A stretch of 64,000 nt of DNA from Polytrichum commune (GCA_950295325.1 OX485804.1:38376001-38440000); one strand, 5' to 3'; shown: positions 33,684-45,927, counted from the stretch's first letter. Numbers and translations are program-made. The notes: generated by a model from the letters alone, not told the origin.

Positions 33684-33971
33684 GGGCCGATTCACATGGG
33701 ATCCAAAGTCCCACTCATATTGGCAAGTCCCAACATGGAGGCAAAAAGGTCCCAACTCTTGAGTCTCAAGAACCCACTAAAGTATCATTAGAGTCGGATC
33801 TTGATTATTTCATGCTAAATATTCCGAGGGCTTGTGTTGACAGTTGGGTCTAGCTTTTTGCTCAACCCAACTCGCAACACAAGTCCCCAGCCTCACCTCC
33901 AAAAAGTGTTGCCATGTAGGCAACCATGTCATACTTGGGACTTAGGACTTGGGAACCCGTGTGAAGTGGTC
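33684..33971. mobile_element. GGGCC-ended MITE, 288 bp
   Basis: Left GGGCCGATTCACATGGG; right end inverse GACCACTTCACACGGG; both are followed inward by AAGTCC-type sequence. Left flank TAA, right flank AGT, so the target duplication is decayed. Non-coding. Confidence 0.6.
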
Positions 33972-34116
33972 AGTCCCAACTTCCATGCTCTCAACGGTTG
34001 AGATTGCACGGATTGACCTCTAGTGACTTGGGGGACTCATGGCTCTTGTGCGAACCGGTTTTGAGTAGTGTGATGGTGACGGATGCCATACTAGAGTCAC
34101 CCATAAAGTCCTTCAA

Positions 34117-34530
34117 AGAGGGATCAAACCTTAGGTTTAATCCTTCTTTGGGAAAACTTTCTATTAAGAGCTCCTTTAGCTCATCGTACATTGGAGCCTA
34201 TTTTGAAAGTTGGATGTAGATTTTGGGACCTCCTCTTCCTAGTTCTCAAACTTTGAGAGAATTTTAGGATCTAAAATAGGATATGTTCTTGGGACCCACC
34301 GCCCTAAAGTCCCGCATTGATCTATGCGAAGCTAGCTTGGCCCACCCAACATCATAGGAGAAGCTAGAAAATTGGTTTTTAATAGCTTGGCGCCACTCTT
34401 GGTGTATGGTAATTTAGGCTATAAGAAAACTTGGGTGACTTTGTGTTAATTATTATAAACTAGAGGCTTGGGACAAAACACATGGTTTGGCCTCCTCTAC
34501 TTTACAAAACACTCGGTCCCAAATGACCCT
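34117..34530 (+). repeat. Interspersed repeat family E, copy 1
   Basis: Colinear with 62022-62440: ATCCTTCTTTG, TATTAAGAGCT, GGGACCTCCTCTT, CTCAAACTTTGAGAGAATTT, TTTTTAATAGC, AAGAAAACTTGGG. Type unknown; no terminal repeats seen. Confidence 0.7.
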
Positions 34531-34734
34531 AAATTACGGGTGATAGTGGAGAGGTGCCCATTTTTCGAACGGAGTGGTTGGCGGTTTGATTCTTGTTGTG
34601 AAATCTTCTCTCTACTTGACGGAAAAAAACTAGCTAGGTAGGCAAGAAGCCAATGCAAGAGCCCACCCACCGCAATGTAAGCAATAAACCAAGAGGATTC
34701 TTGAGTAGAGTAGGGCCAACTGATGATCGGGAAT

Positions 34735-34975
34735 AACCGTCAATTAGTGATAGATGAACCGGTTGAGTTTGAGAAATGACCGGTTGAAGTTCAAGACTTC
34801 AGGAGAGAGTTACCGATCACTTTAGAGGAATTCATAGAAGAATGTACCTCAAATTCAGTTAGAACAACTGAAGAATGTCAACATGTAACTGGTTGGACTT
34901 GCAACACTCGGATCTCAACCGATTATGCCCAAAAACCTCCCCGATCACTCACTCGGGCCAACGGGCTCAAGTTCA
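34735..34975 (+). repeat. Interspersed repeat family D, copy 4
   Basis: GATGAACCGGTTGAGTTTGA, TGACCGGTTGAAGTTCAAGA, CAACATGTAACTGGTTGGAC and TTATGCCCAAAAACC match the other three copies. Confidence 0.65.
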
Positions 34976-35088
34976 CGTCGGATTGCCCGGCGTTCGTTAG
35001 TTCGTTTTATTCATTTACAAATAACTCTAATGTCAACCAAAGCTTCAAAAGATGTGTAGGTAAGTAGGTAGAGAAAGTAGGCAGGCGC

Positions 35089-35121
35089 AGTTTGTTTGTT
35101 TGTTTGTTTGTTTGTTTGTTT
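35089..35121. repeat. (TTTG)n microsatellite
   Basis: About seven to eight TTTG units about 1.4 kb upstream of the DUF579 start codon. Confidence 0.9.
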
Positions 35122-35554
35122 GAGAGTTTCCTGCGTCGGTCTTTTGCTTGCGCGCAGTAGGCTATCCAATTAGCTTGACAATAGAGCGGAAGTGTGAGGG
35201 GAAAGACAGCGTCGTCAGCCGCCTGGCCGGATGCTGGCGCTCCACGACTCCGATCCTGTCGGGGAAAGGTCCGCCTGTGGCCAGCCAACAACTTTGGCCT
35301 TCATCACCATCATCAACACCAATTCATCAATAACATGCAGGCAACGTTGTGCGCTTTGCTGCGCTCCTTTTCCCTGCCATGCTTTTGATCCTTTTTGTCA
35401 CACTCACGTGTCGCTACAACGTAGTGTCTATGCCCTGGAACTTTTAGGTCAGGTAGGGTGTGTCGTCGTGGATCGGTGAGAATGTCAATTTGTCTGCTGT
35501 GCACATGGGAAGGACAGAGGACGATCATCATGTCCGAATGTTTTCACAATTCAA

Positions 35555-36465
35555 AGAGGAGGCGATTTGCGCCCATTCTATAAGAGGCTCGATGGAGCTC
35601 GAAAGGTCGGGAGCCCGGGTTTAGTAGCGGTGGCGGCCTGAATAAATTTCTTATTCAGTCAAGGAGGCAATTTGCTGCCATTTCTAATAAGGTTTGACGG
35701 AGCTCAGAGCTCTGAGGCCCGGGTTTAGTGGTAGCGAAAGTTTTCCTCGTTCAGAGAGGCGATTTTCTGCCATTTGAGTAAGGTTCGACAGAGCTCAGAA
35801 GCCGGGGTTTAAGTAGCGGAAGCAGCCTGAGTGTTTTTTTCTAATTCAAATCAGGGAGGTGATTTTCTGTCATTTTAATAAGGTTCGACGGAGACTAGAG
35901 GTCTGAGTGACGCTCGGGTTCAGTAGGAGCGGAAGAAGTCTGAAAGTTTTCCTCATCCTGGGAGGCTATTTGCTGCCATTTTAGTGAGGTGCGACAGGGC
36001 ATTATCAGAGCTCTGAAGCCCGGGCTAACTAGTAGCGGGGAGCAGTCTGAATGGTTTTTTCCATGTTCCGGGAGGCAATTTGAGCCATTGGAGTAATGTT
36101 TTAGAGGGCGCAGAGCTCTGGATTCCGGTTTTAGTAGCGTGAGAGTTGGATTATTCTCCTTGTTCTGGGAGGCAATTGTGCTGCCATTTGAGCAAGGTTT
36201 CGAGACAGGGCTCTTTCAGAGCTGCGGAATCCGGTAGTTAGTGGCGGAAGGTATCTGTGTACTTTGTTTTTGATTCGGAGAGGCAGTTTGCGCCATTTGA
36301 GCGAGGTTCGACAGGCAGAGACTCTGGATTCCGGTTGTATTAGTGGAAGCATTCGAACTCAGTCCTTGTTCGGGTAGGCAATTTGCTGCCATTTGAGTAA
36401 GATTCCGAGACGAGGCTCTAACAGAGCTCCAGAGCCCGGTGATTATTAGCGGAAGCAATCTGGTT
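35555..36465. repeat. Nine-copy minisatellite (about 100-bp unit) upstream of the DUF579 gene
   Basis: Units begin with GGGAGGCAATTTGCTGCCAT or close variants at about 35562, 35664, 35754, 35855, 35957, 36069, 36164, 36277 and 36376. Each continues with a GTAAGGTTCGACAG-like stretch, one or two GAGCTC palindromes, a CCCGGGTTTAGTAGCGGAAG-like stretch and a T-rich end. Copies differ by substitutions and small indels, so the array is old. It ends about 50 bases before the DUF579 ATG and therefore lies in the promoter or 5' UTR. Confidence 0.9.
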
Positions 36466-36515
36466 CTGGTGAGGTTAAGTGAAGTGAAGTGGAGCAATTG
36501 CGATCGAACCAGAAG

Positions 36516-39500
36516 ATGATGAAAGGCGCGGTGCTTCCCACGGCTTCATGCAGAAGCAGCAACGGCGGGGCCAAATCCTCCGTGCACGTGATCGTCCCTG
36601 TACTCGTTTCAGCCGGTCTACTGGCCTTACTGCTCGTCTTCTGGATTTCGAAGCTGGCCGCGGTCGGCATTCTGCGAGATCGGATAACGCAGCCTGAAGA
36701 ATTAGGAGGAATCGGTGGCCACGTGGGGTGCTTGTTGGCCACCACTCCTCCTCATGTATGTACTACTATACCGCGCGGGGTTGCCATGGCGCTTCTGCAC
36801 TTCGCCACCACCTCGGAAGTCCCTCAGCAGTCGAAGGAGGAGCTGTCGGCGACTCTTGCGGTTCTCTTGAAGCGCTCCCCTTGCAATTTCCTCGTCTACG
36901 GCATGTGGCATGACAGCTTGCTCTGGGCGACATTCAATCACGGCGGCAGAACTGTCTTCCTCGATGAGAGCCAGGTCAGTAATCGGTGCTGCTGCTCAAA
37001 TCTTTCAACACATTGGGATGATGATTTGTCTAATGCGAAATTTGCATTTGCATCCACTCCGTTCCACTTGCTTTTGTACTTTAAGAGTTGCACCTCAGGA
37101 GCACTGCAGTGTATGCTTAGTGCGTAATCTTGCATCTGGGATACCTGAACATGAGTGAGCTGGTTCTTACGTGGGATTTCAGAATTGGTTTCTTCGTGGG
37201 GAATTATCATCTGCATCCACTCCGTTGCACTTGCTTTTGTACTTCGATAGTTGCACTTCCGGAGCACTTCGGCGTGTGCGAAGCAATCTTTGCAGCTGGA
37301 ACACCTAAACATGAGTGTGCTGCTCCTTGCGTGGGGTTGCTAGCTGTGTTCAAATGTAGGGGGTTCTAAATGTGTTTCTTACTGCGGAATTTGCATCCTT
37401 TCCGTTGCGCTTGGTTTGTACTTTGACAGTTGCAATTTCGTTGTGTGCGAAGACCTAGCATCTGGAATTTGAAGTAGGCAATTTTGCAGTGTTGCTAACT
37501 TTTTGAGCGGAGTAGCAAGTCTAGTAGGGGTGCTAGAGTTCAAAACATGTCCCTCGACAAATTAAAATTAGATTTTTTTTTTTTTTCATTTACATTAAGA
37601 TTTTAATATAAGGTCCAAATAGTGGGGCTCTTGCCCTAGGATAGCTGTATTCATAAAACCCCTATATTTTAGTTTGTAAGCAATTTGACCCATCACAAAA
37701 TGATCAATTTTCTTATAGAGAAATGTTTTTGGACTATTCTATGCAAGGACTTGAAGGATTTTTCTAAGCTATAGGAAACTAAAATACTTCGTATGTATCA
37801 TATATAACCAAAATATGAGTGTACTTCTCCTTTGCGCTAGTGAAGTCATAACCTCAAAAACTTGAGCCAAGAGGCCGGGGAATGCTTCACTTTTGTCATG
37901 ACGTGGATCCCCTTGTTTTTGTTTTTGTTTGCTAAGTCTTTTTGGCATAGGAAGCGGTACGTAGTGCGAAATAAAGGCCCGGTGCACTCTCTGGTTGTCT
38001 TCTCGCAGGGGGCCATCAAAGCTTGTATACATTGAAGCTGATGGATGATCTGTACTTTCTGGAGTAATGGGATTCACACATAAACCTTGCGGTGCTTTGT
38101 GTTGTGCAGGACTGGATTGATCGCATGAAAGTGAAACACCCGGAGCTAGAAACCTACAAAGTGGACTACACGACGACTCTCAAAGATGCTCCGGAGTTGC
38201 TTTCAACTGCACGGGAGAGACGCTCCGGCGATTGCAGTCCGACGCAGGCAATCGAGTCATCTAGCTGCCCTCTTGCAATGGCGCAGCTTCCTCGGGAGCT
38301 TCTTTCAGTGCAATGGGATGTGATCATGATCGACGGGCCGCGGAGCTTCCCCAAGTTCCCGGAGTTTCCCGGACGAATGAGCCCTATCTTCACGTCGGCG
38401 GCCATGGCCCGCTCAAGGACCGCTGCAGGTAAGAATTCACCACACTAATTCCGGTCTTTTGATGTCCACAGCAAAATGAGGTCTAAGAATGGAAATTTTT
38501 GTGATGTGCACTCAAATTATTTGGACGTAGAAACTTGATTCATTAGCACTAGTATCCCTCTCCCATGCGGAAAGTAGTTAATAAAAGGGAGCAAAATCAA
38601 GGGTTCCACATTATGACAGAAGTGACGTTTTCTCCGGTCACATGGGTCAAGTGCACACTTGTGATTACACTAATGCAAAGGAGAAACTCTCTTGAAAAAG
38701 GTTGCTCTCTGAATTGTGTGTACACAAGTACCTTCCATTTCTCCAATGTGGAAGTGTTTTGATGACTAACCCTGAGTACAAACTTGTGATTGCATTAGCG
38801 CAAAGGAGAAGACTGTCTTCTTTAAGGCTGCTTTCTTATAAGTGTCCAGACAATTGCCTTCCATTTCTCAATTATTTTAGTGTTTCGAGGTGGCTTAAAC
38901 CCAATACCTTTCAGATCCCCTGGAAACTCTGAGGTTAACCTATTGAAGGCCAGTATATAGTGCTTGGATGGGTGACCTTCCTAGCACTTGATTTTTAGTG
39001 CACCCTACCACCTATGGTCTACCCAATCATAGTTGGGTTATTCAGGTGAACCGGATGTTGTCAATCAAACTAGGCAAGAACTTAGGGGCTTGTCCTTGGG
39101 AAGATTAGATGTGGGTTGGCTTGTCCGGGCCCATCAAGGTGTTTACCTTTGAAAGGAGGCAATAGTCTTTGGGGGTCCTCCAAGTCTCGTGATGCCCATT
39201 TGGGATTACATATAGACTTACACCAACATGAAGATGAAGCAACACGGTATAAGTCATGCCGGTGGCAACATTGGAGTCATCTCTTCTCTTTTTCTCTTCA
39301 TCTAAGTGTTGTGGTGACTAACCTACTTCTGAGTTGTCATCCCTACTCACTAGAGGCAATTACACATATGTTGGTTCAAGTTCACCCGCAAGTGGTGCTT
39401 CCTCCCTGTGGTTCACACAGTTCAATGAACTGACAATTGATAGGAGATTGCATTTTTTCTCCGCTTCTAGTGCCTCAATCTTACAGACCTTATATTGGTA

Positions 39501-39754
39501 CTCCTTATGGGAAATTGAGCTCATGTTGAAATCTCATCTGAGCTCTTTGACTTATAATCTGGATGTAAACTTCAGGATATACCGACATTTTTCTTCACGA
39601 CATTTCGAGGCCACTGGAGACACAGTTTGGGCAGGAGTTTCTGTGCAGAAGCAATCTTGTGAAGAGTGTGGGAGACCTGTGGCACTTCCAGATCCATCCC
39701 AGCAACAGCACCGAATTTTGTTCGCAGTTTGATGACCAAGTTGAGGCACTGTGA
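36516..39754 (+). CDS. DUF579 protein, glucuronoxylan methyltransferase / IRX15-like, 3 exons
   Basis: Exons 36516-36974, 38110-38428 and 39576-39754 join with GT-AG introns in matching phases (0 and 1) to 318 residues. Residues 24-45 are a hydrophobic Golgi-type membrane anchor. The DUF579 core follows: CNFLVYGMWHDSLLW (123-137), GGRTVFLDE (143-151), VDYTT (171), WDVIMIDGP (222-230), PGRMSPIFTSAAMARS (240-255), then TDIFLHDISRPLE and EFLCRSNLVKSVGDLWHF (280-297), ending NSTEFCS. Family members 4-O-methylate glucuronic acid on xylan with SAM (GXM) or affect xylan length (IRX15) in the Golgi; which applies here is unclear. The NSTEFC ending leans towards IRX15, and a Trp replaces the usual small residue in the FGLGHDS-like motif. 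The start is the first ATG after the minisatellite; a second ATG follows at once. The third exon is too short and out of register to show up as an obvious frame. Confidence 0.92.
37030..37470. repeat. Tandem duplication (three units, 163-180 bp) in DUF579 intron 1
   Basis: GCATCCACTCCGTTCCACTT, GCATCCACTCCGTTGCACTT and GCATCCTTTCCGTTGCGCTT recur at 37050, 37213 and 37393, with matching downstream ACTTT/CGA-AGTTGCA and TGTGCGAAG stretches. Confidence 0.8.
38645..38890. repeat. Tandem duplication (about 126-bp) in DUF579 intron 2
   Basis: CACACTTGTGATTACACTAA at about 38651 and ACAAACTTGTGATTGCATTA at about 38777, both followed by GCAAAGGAGAA and later CTTCCATTTCTC. Confidence 0.75.
38889..39006 (+). 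pseudogene. 5S rRNA-derived segment in DUF579 intron 2
   Basis: A 118-base stretch of 5S length. GATCCC, AACTCTGAGGTTAA and above all GGATGGGTGACCT (38966-38978, the internal control C box) match plant 5S rRNA at the right spacing, and the end TTAGTGCACCC matches its 3' end. Too diverged to be functional 5S. It could be a stray pseudogene, a 5S-derived SINE, or part of a Cassandra-type TRIM whose LTRs carry 5S sequence; I found no second LTR copy. Confidence 0.7.
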
Positions 39755-42700
39755 TTGATGGCCCAATTTGCAGGGAGTTTTCTCAGCAATTGGAACTCTA
39801 CTTCTCTGGCTGTTGTCAAGGTTAGCAAATTTCCCTCTTGTTACTTTCGACATGTGAACTTCTAGATTTGCTTCTGTATTCAACTCTGCAGTTCAGGTCA
39901 CCATGTCAATCCCCCCTGGCATTATCGGCTGACTGTTCCGCAAGCATTCACAATCTTGACATTTTGGCACCACCCTCTATAACAGAGCTCGTAACTTGCA
40001 ATTTCTGGGAGTTTGATAGTTGGATTGGACAAGCTTGCATTAAAAGCTTAATCTATGGAGAGCTTGACCAATCCTAAAGCTCTTGATAGTTTGAGCAAGA
40101 GTGAAATGGCCATGATTAAAATATGATGTCAAGGGAGGAATGGGATTAACAACAAAAGAGAATTCTTGACAGGCCAAAGAATGCCTGATAGCCAATTGGC
40201 TTCAATCCCAGTTGGCAACAATATGGAGTACAAGCATGGGTTAACATTGTTTAGAACTTGGTTTGGAGCTGCTAAAATATTTCTAAAAAGCATTGTTTGA
40301 AGCTGCTTTCTTATGATAAGCTACTTCAAGACTGTAAATTATGAAAATTTTAAATTATTTTTAGAAGTTGAATTAGATACCTAGGGTCTGGATGGTAACA
40401 TCTGCTTCAGGAGTATTGCTTTTAATCAGTATTGGAAAACAATATTGAAAGCACAAACCCTCTCTAATTCAGACAGAAATGGTATCATTGAGTTCCTCTC
40501 AATTACCTCTCCCCAAGAATGTTGCACCTATTAGTGAAATAATAATTTATCGATTCATTAGAAGTGATCTAAGAAGTAACTGTCCTTAAGGAGAGCCTTG
40601 CCACCCCGGGCTTCACTTGTGCTGAATAATCTTTCATCTGGGAAGAACATTAATATTACTTCTATTAATAGAGAACCTATACTTGAAAATCCTCGTCCTG
40701 CATACTAAGCTGAACACATTCCTGTTGTCGAACATGTCAGATAATTTTCGTTTGGGTTGCCACTCGATTTCTTTTCACATTATTGTTACTTGTGTGTGCA
40801 GGGATCTTGGCAGAATCCAGTGTAACGTATTCTTTAAGCTCGCATTGAGCTTAACCCGCTGTGCAACAGGTCACTGTAGGATGGAGTGGATCTGTAGTCT
40901 AGATAGAAGTGGTTGTGCAGGAGTGACACTGCCAATTAACGAACAAATTTGCAAGTCATTTGTAGATTCAAAGGAATGCTGTCAACAACCACCTTTATCT
41001 TGACAGTAGGCAATTCCTGGTTTTCTGCACTTACTGTAGGTGCTGTTTATATACCTTGAGAGGTTTTGAATATGTACAAAAGATATTACATCAGGTTTTC
41101 AGAAAAAAGCCATTGTTGTTCTCTCTATTTCAGGACTGTTTGCTTCTATCCAGTCGAGGCCATGTCACAAAATTGTGCATATGAACTAAAAACGCTGCAG
41201 AATTGTTGAATTATTTGGCAGCCAGTGGCAATAAAATGAAATGCAAAACCATATTTCATCAGGTAATCCATCATTTCTCACTTACTTCCAATCCAAGCTC
41301 ACACCGAAGTTCAAATGGCAAATCATAAATTAAGGATGGTAGTGTGGAAGGGACAAGAAAAGTTGTTGCTATGGAGTGTAAGTTACCTCTCATTCATCAA
41401 GTGAAATAACTTGGATTAGTTTGTTGTTTTAGAACTAATATTCAAAGTGGCTTTGATATATGAATTGCCTTCAGTGACCCCAAATTAATCAAACAAGACA
41501 CAATTATAATCAATTAATGACAGAGTAGTCATGGTTTTACTTTGGATGGATGGCATTTACACTCCAAGGCAACAACTCTCTTTGTCCATATAAATCTGCT
41601 TATGGACTTTGAAGCTTGAACATGATGAATGAACCCCGCCTTAAGACTAGTTATGGCATGACAATTATAATCTTACCGAACTAAATAATGCTCATAGAAT
41701 GGTGTAGAAAAACATGAATGATTTTACAGTAAGTTTGAGAGTAATTTCTCTTGAAATAATGTGGTCAGCCAAAAGGTTTGAGATTTTTTAATTTTTTTTG
41801 CATAGTAGCACATGAACCACCTGGTGTCCCGCACAAACTCCATTTCGAAACGTAATTATTGATTTTTGCGCTGGCTTAATTTGCGTCTGGACGATTTGGT
41901 CAGATATCGTGCGTCTGAGGATTGGAAGAGCAAGACCATCACTAATCTCACGTTGCCCATTCAAATTATCACTCCTCCATTCAAATATTGGCCGTGTAAC
42001 TCTTGGCGAGAGCGGTTGTTTGCCGCCTTCCTCGAGTGATTCGCACTTAAATTGACATTGCTACAGCCTTTGTGGAAGAGACAGGGTCATGTGGGAATCT
42101 GGGGTCCCACCACACGGTTCACATGTTCATTTGCTATTTATTGAAGTTGACAAGAGTAGGAAGCTATCTTTGTGAAGCAACTTGTTGGTGTTGTTGAAAG
42201 ATTACATCCATAAGATTGATGGTTTCAAATAACTTTGTGAACCCCATTTCAATAGTAAATTTTGAAGCTAATTTGTTTAGTAAATCATAAAATGTTGGCT
42301 TTTGTAAACCATTCCAATAAGCATATAAATATAATTTATTGGCGAATGTTTATTGACCTTCAATGTAGAAATATTATGAAATTATGTGGCATTTATTTAT
42401 AATTAAAATAATTTCCTCTAAGTGTCTTGATAAATAAATCATTAAATCTTAGACACACTAATGGGTGTTATGGAGGTATTCATGAGAAGATTTGAGTTTT
42501 TAAAATTCCTAGACAGAATATGCATTGAAAATGATTACGTGTGTTTGGCTTGAAAGTCTTTTAAGTGCTTTGACTGGTCCATAGGTTTATGATGAAATAA
42601 AAGATGATGGTTTAATATAATTATTTGTGAATGATATTAAGACAAATTGTATAAAAATTGTATAAATACTATGTTATAATTTGGTAATTTCAAATATGTA

Positions 42701-42808
42701 CATGATGATGATCAATGTCTAGGTGTCATAATTTGTTCAAATGTAATTTCATTTGCATTTCAAATAAAGTTTGAATATTTAAATTATCATAAATTGATAT
42801 TGGCCCAT
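39755..42808. other. Downstream of DUF579: 3' UTR and intergenic DNA
   Basis: No further protein-like exon found. AATAAAA at 41229 and other AATAAA-like sites could serve as poly(A) signals, but the transcript end is unclear. Confidence 0.45.
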
Positions 42809-43594
42809 TGCAATGTTCCAAGCCTTGGATAGCTGGCCAACTAGCATCACCTAGCTAAATTTCCCAGCCCTCATTTGTCACTTAGTTTAGCTAACTAGGT
42901 TCACCAAACCTATGATTCTTACTTAGCTTTAGCTAGCTGACTTTTTTGGAACTCTAATTTTCACTTAGCCTCAACTAGCTGAAAAGTTGTGTGACATGCA
43001 TATTCATTCTAAACAAACTCAAACAAACTCAAACTAATCCACTCAAACAACTCAAATAATATTTAATTCGTTGTATTGCTCTCAATTGGCTTTATATTTT
43101 CATGTTGTTGCACAAGGAAATTGAAAGGCTTCAAATCATCACACATAGTCAGCTTCCTCACTTTCGATTGGCACTGGTGACAGATCATCATCTTATTTAT
43201 CATTGTCATTATCATCATCATCTTCTTCATTTTCATTATCATCAAAATCGTCAATGTCATCAGACAATTCAGGACGAGATGAAATCAAGGTGTTCCTAAT
43301 TGAAGATTCTTCGACATCTGTGGTATTATTGGGAATCAGGCTCTTGTTCAGTTTCAAAAACATTGTTGCTTTAATGAGTTTAGGTTGGTTCAGTGTATAT
43401 TACATATTCTAGCTAGCTATTAGCTAACTTCAGCTAGCTAACTTTCCTCGCGTGGATTATGGCACTTAGTTTTTGCTAACTATTACATTGAAGCACTGAA
43501 ATTTTGCGTAGCTTTAGCTAGTCAGAGCTTTTAGCTAACTAAATAACTGCCCACTTAGTTAGTTGTCCAAGGTCTGCAATGTTCAAGCAATGTA
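42809..43594. mobile_element. Foldback element with TAGCTAAC-rich arms and acidic coding scrap
   Basis: Near-direct repeats TGCAATGTTCCAAGC (about 42809) and TGCAATGTTCAAGC (about 43575) bracket inverted ends CCTTGGATAGCTGGCCAAC and CCTTGGACAACTAAC. The arms are rich in CTTAGTTTAGCTAACT-like units. A duplication of 8-10 bases would suit hAT or Mutator. The middle carries a minus-strand acidic frame (43193-43333). Confidence 0.55.
43193..43333 (-). pseudogene. Acidic C-terminal coding remnant inside the foldback element
   Basis: Read on the minus strand: TTDVEESSIRNTLISSRPEL, then a run of Asp, Glu and Asn (SDDIDDFDDNENEEDDDDND), then stop at 43193. A second frame just upstream (NNVFETEQEPDSQ) suggests a frameshifted continuation. 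Acidic tails are common at transposase termini, but this could also be a captured host fragment or simply a translated TCA repeat. Confidence 0.35.
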
Positions 43595-44060
43595 ATTCTT
43601 GCAATGTATTCTATATAATCTTTATCTACATTTCTAGTGCAGAAAGCTTTAATGTTTAGAAGTGGAAGGTCCACAGTTTTTAGGGTTTTGGCATTCCAGT
43701 CAATGAATTTCTAAATTATGATATCCATAAGAAAAATCACAAGATTAGCAACCAAACATTTTTGGTAATTTGCTGGAGCTATTGTACTTCAACTGGCCGA
43801 GTTTTTTTTAATAATATAAATAAATAAGGTTTATATTCGTTTTTTAAAAATCACAAAATTTCAAGTAGATTTGAAAGACATCATGGTGATGTTGGCATTT
43901 TCTTTTAACATTGCTTTGGAATTGTTTAAGGAGGGTGAGATATTATAGGAGAAAATGATGATCTTCTTTCCTAGTTTATAGAAGTGAATGTGTCATGATA
44001 CACAATGAACGCTACACCAATTTTCAAAGCGACGCATGTCAATCCCATGTCATTATTTAA

Positions 44061-44394
44061 GGTGTGCAATTAGTTAGTTAGCATATTAATAAGTCAATTC
44101 TCAATAATCAACATTTTTATCTAATTCTCCTAACTAGGTGGTGCAACCGCATAACCATGATTTTAGTTAGCTAGAGTTTGGTTAGCTAATCTTCACTAAC
44201 TCGTAAGTTAGTTAATTCTCTTAACTAGATGTTGTCGTTGGGCCCTTACAAGTTGGTGAAGATTAGCTAACTAATATGTTAGCTAACAAAAATCATGGTC
44301 GAATTGCATGCACCACCAAGTTAGGAGAATTAGCTCATAATACGAGTTAGTGAGAATCTACTTACTAATATGTTAGCTAATCCAATTCCACACC
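44061..44394. mobile_element. Foldback MITE with long inverted arms
   Basis: GGTGTGCAATTAGTTAGTTA at the left matches the inverse of the right end; the arms continue through AATTCTCCTAACTAGGTGGT and CATGATTTT-AGTTAGCTA, so most of the 334 bp can pair. A partial relative (ACTTGTAAGTTAGCTAATTC) is at 46390-46450. Confidence 0.7.
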
Positions 44395-44981
44395 CACACA
44401 TCCCAGTATTGACTAACCAAAGGTTGACCAATCCAAGAGAAGTTAAGGCTAACCAACCAAAGTTGTACTCCACTTGCCCAAGTTTTGAGCATAACTCTAA
44501 TTATGAACATTGCAATATTTGTGGCCCACACTGATCATGTTTCATGTTAATGATATCTAGTTATTTATTAATATTATGATCTAAATTTGAACATATGAAA
44601 TGATATTATAATATATTTTCAATAAAAAACAAATTCATGGTTTTAAACTAATGCTAACTAAGGGTGTTGTGAGAGATAGTGCGGTCCACCTCGTAGCAGA
44701 ACACATAAGAGATGGGGAAAATGAGAGGCAAGCATTCAAGAGAAAAGTCCAATCAATCATTGGTAAAAAGTTGGTTAGCATTTGGGGTATGGATGAGTTA
44801 AGATTTCTTCACAAAAACAATGTTCAAAAAGTTAGTTAACTTCTGGTTCGATAACTTTCCTTTCAAACTTCAGTTTAACTAAGTGGTGCATGCATGTGTG
44901 AGATTGATTAGCTCTCATATAGGTCTTCTACCTCACATTTTACTTGTTTCTCGTACCTAGACAATGCGGGCACAATATAAC
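44395..44981. other. Intergenic; small frame 44651-44839 not recognised
   Basis: A 62-codon frame with polar composition lies between two TTAACTAA-rich stretches. It has no recognised motif and I do not call it a gene. Confidence 0.35.
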
Positions 44982-45927
44982 TACCGTAGTTTAATAGCAG
45001 GTTCGGCACAAAATAATTCTAAAAATAGATGCCTAAAATTTTGGAATATTATTGGCACTTTTTGCCGAATATAAAATTAATTATTTTTCAAAATTGCCTA
45101 AAAGTAAGAAATTTTTACTTCTCACTAGAGTTTTACTTACAGTGGAAGCATATGTGAATTTTGAAGGAGAGAAGGTGCTCCTTTTGTAATCAAGCTCACG
45201 TACATTAGTCCACAAAGAATATGGGTTAAGAAGTAGCAAGACTCTAGGCGAGGCTTTTCAAATGTGTTGTACATAACTTTTTGGAGTCCAATTGAGCATA
45301 GAAGATGAAGTTTTATAGAATTTTGTCCAACTAACAAAAGTTGAGAAATCAATCCTTCTTCCACCTCCAACAAGTTTTGTGTCAAAATAAGTCTTTATGA
45401 AAAAGATATGGACAAAACATTGCAGCCGTGTAAAGATCAAAAAATTAAAATGCGTTCATAACAGTTTTTTGGAGCTCATTTGTGCATAGAAGATCAACTT
45501 TTTTGGAATTTTGTTGGTCTAAGAAAAGTTTAGAAATCAAGTAATATTTCACCTCCAACAAATTTTATGTCATTTGAAGACTCTATGCAAAAGTTATGCG
45601 TGTTATAAAAATGACGTCTAACTAGGTGCTTCACCTCAAAGTTTACATATCCCATATGCATTGTTGAACACAACCCACTCTACTTGCATAAAGCACAGAG
45701 CATTCTCAACTCTTCACTCACATCTTACTTGTCATTCAATGCAAGAGAGACGTACAAGATATAAGTTGAAATAGAAAATTAAAAATGAATTTAAGCCGAA
45801 TTTTTAAAAATTAAAAGAAAAAAATGCCGAAAATATGAATATACTATTTTTAGGTGCCGAACCTACTTTTTGAACTTTAATTAAATATTAGGCAGCAAGT
45901 TGCCTAACCTGCTAGGAAACTACGGTA
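44982..45927. mobile_element. TIR element (family H), copy 2, 946 bp
   Basis: Ends TACCGTAGTTTAATAGCAGG and inverse of TACCGTAGTTTCCTAGCAGG. The subterminal GGTTCGGCA and ATGCCTAA resemble copy 1 at 103. The interior contains a tandem duplication of about 190 bp (GAGCATAGAAGATGAAG at about 45296, GTGCATAGAAGATCAAC at about 45483). Non-coding. Confidence 0.7.

Noticed and set aside
36489-37127. 212-codon frame as the complete DUF579-region protein
   Set aside because: It starts at GTG and runs into intron 1 after GRTVFLDESQ; the donor at 36975 and in-phase exons 2 and 3 explain the family motifs.
39334-39732. 132-codon frame as an independent gene downstream of DUF579 exon 2
   Set aside because: It overlaps the true exon 3 (39576-39754), which reads in another frame as TDIFLHD...EFLCRSNLVKS, matching DUF579.
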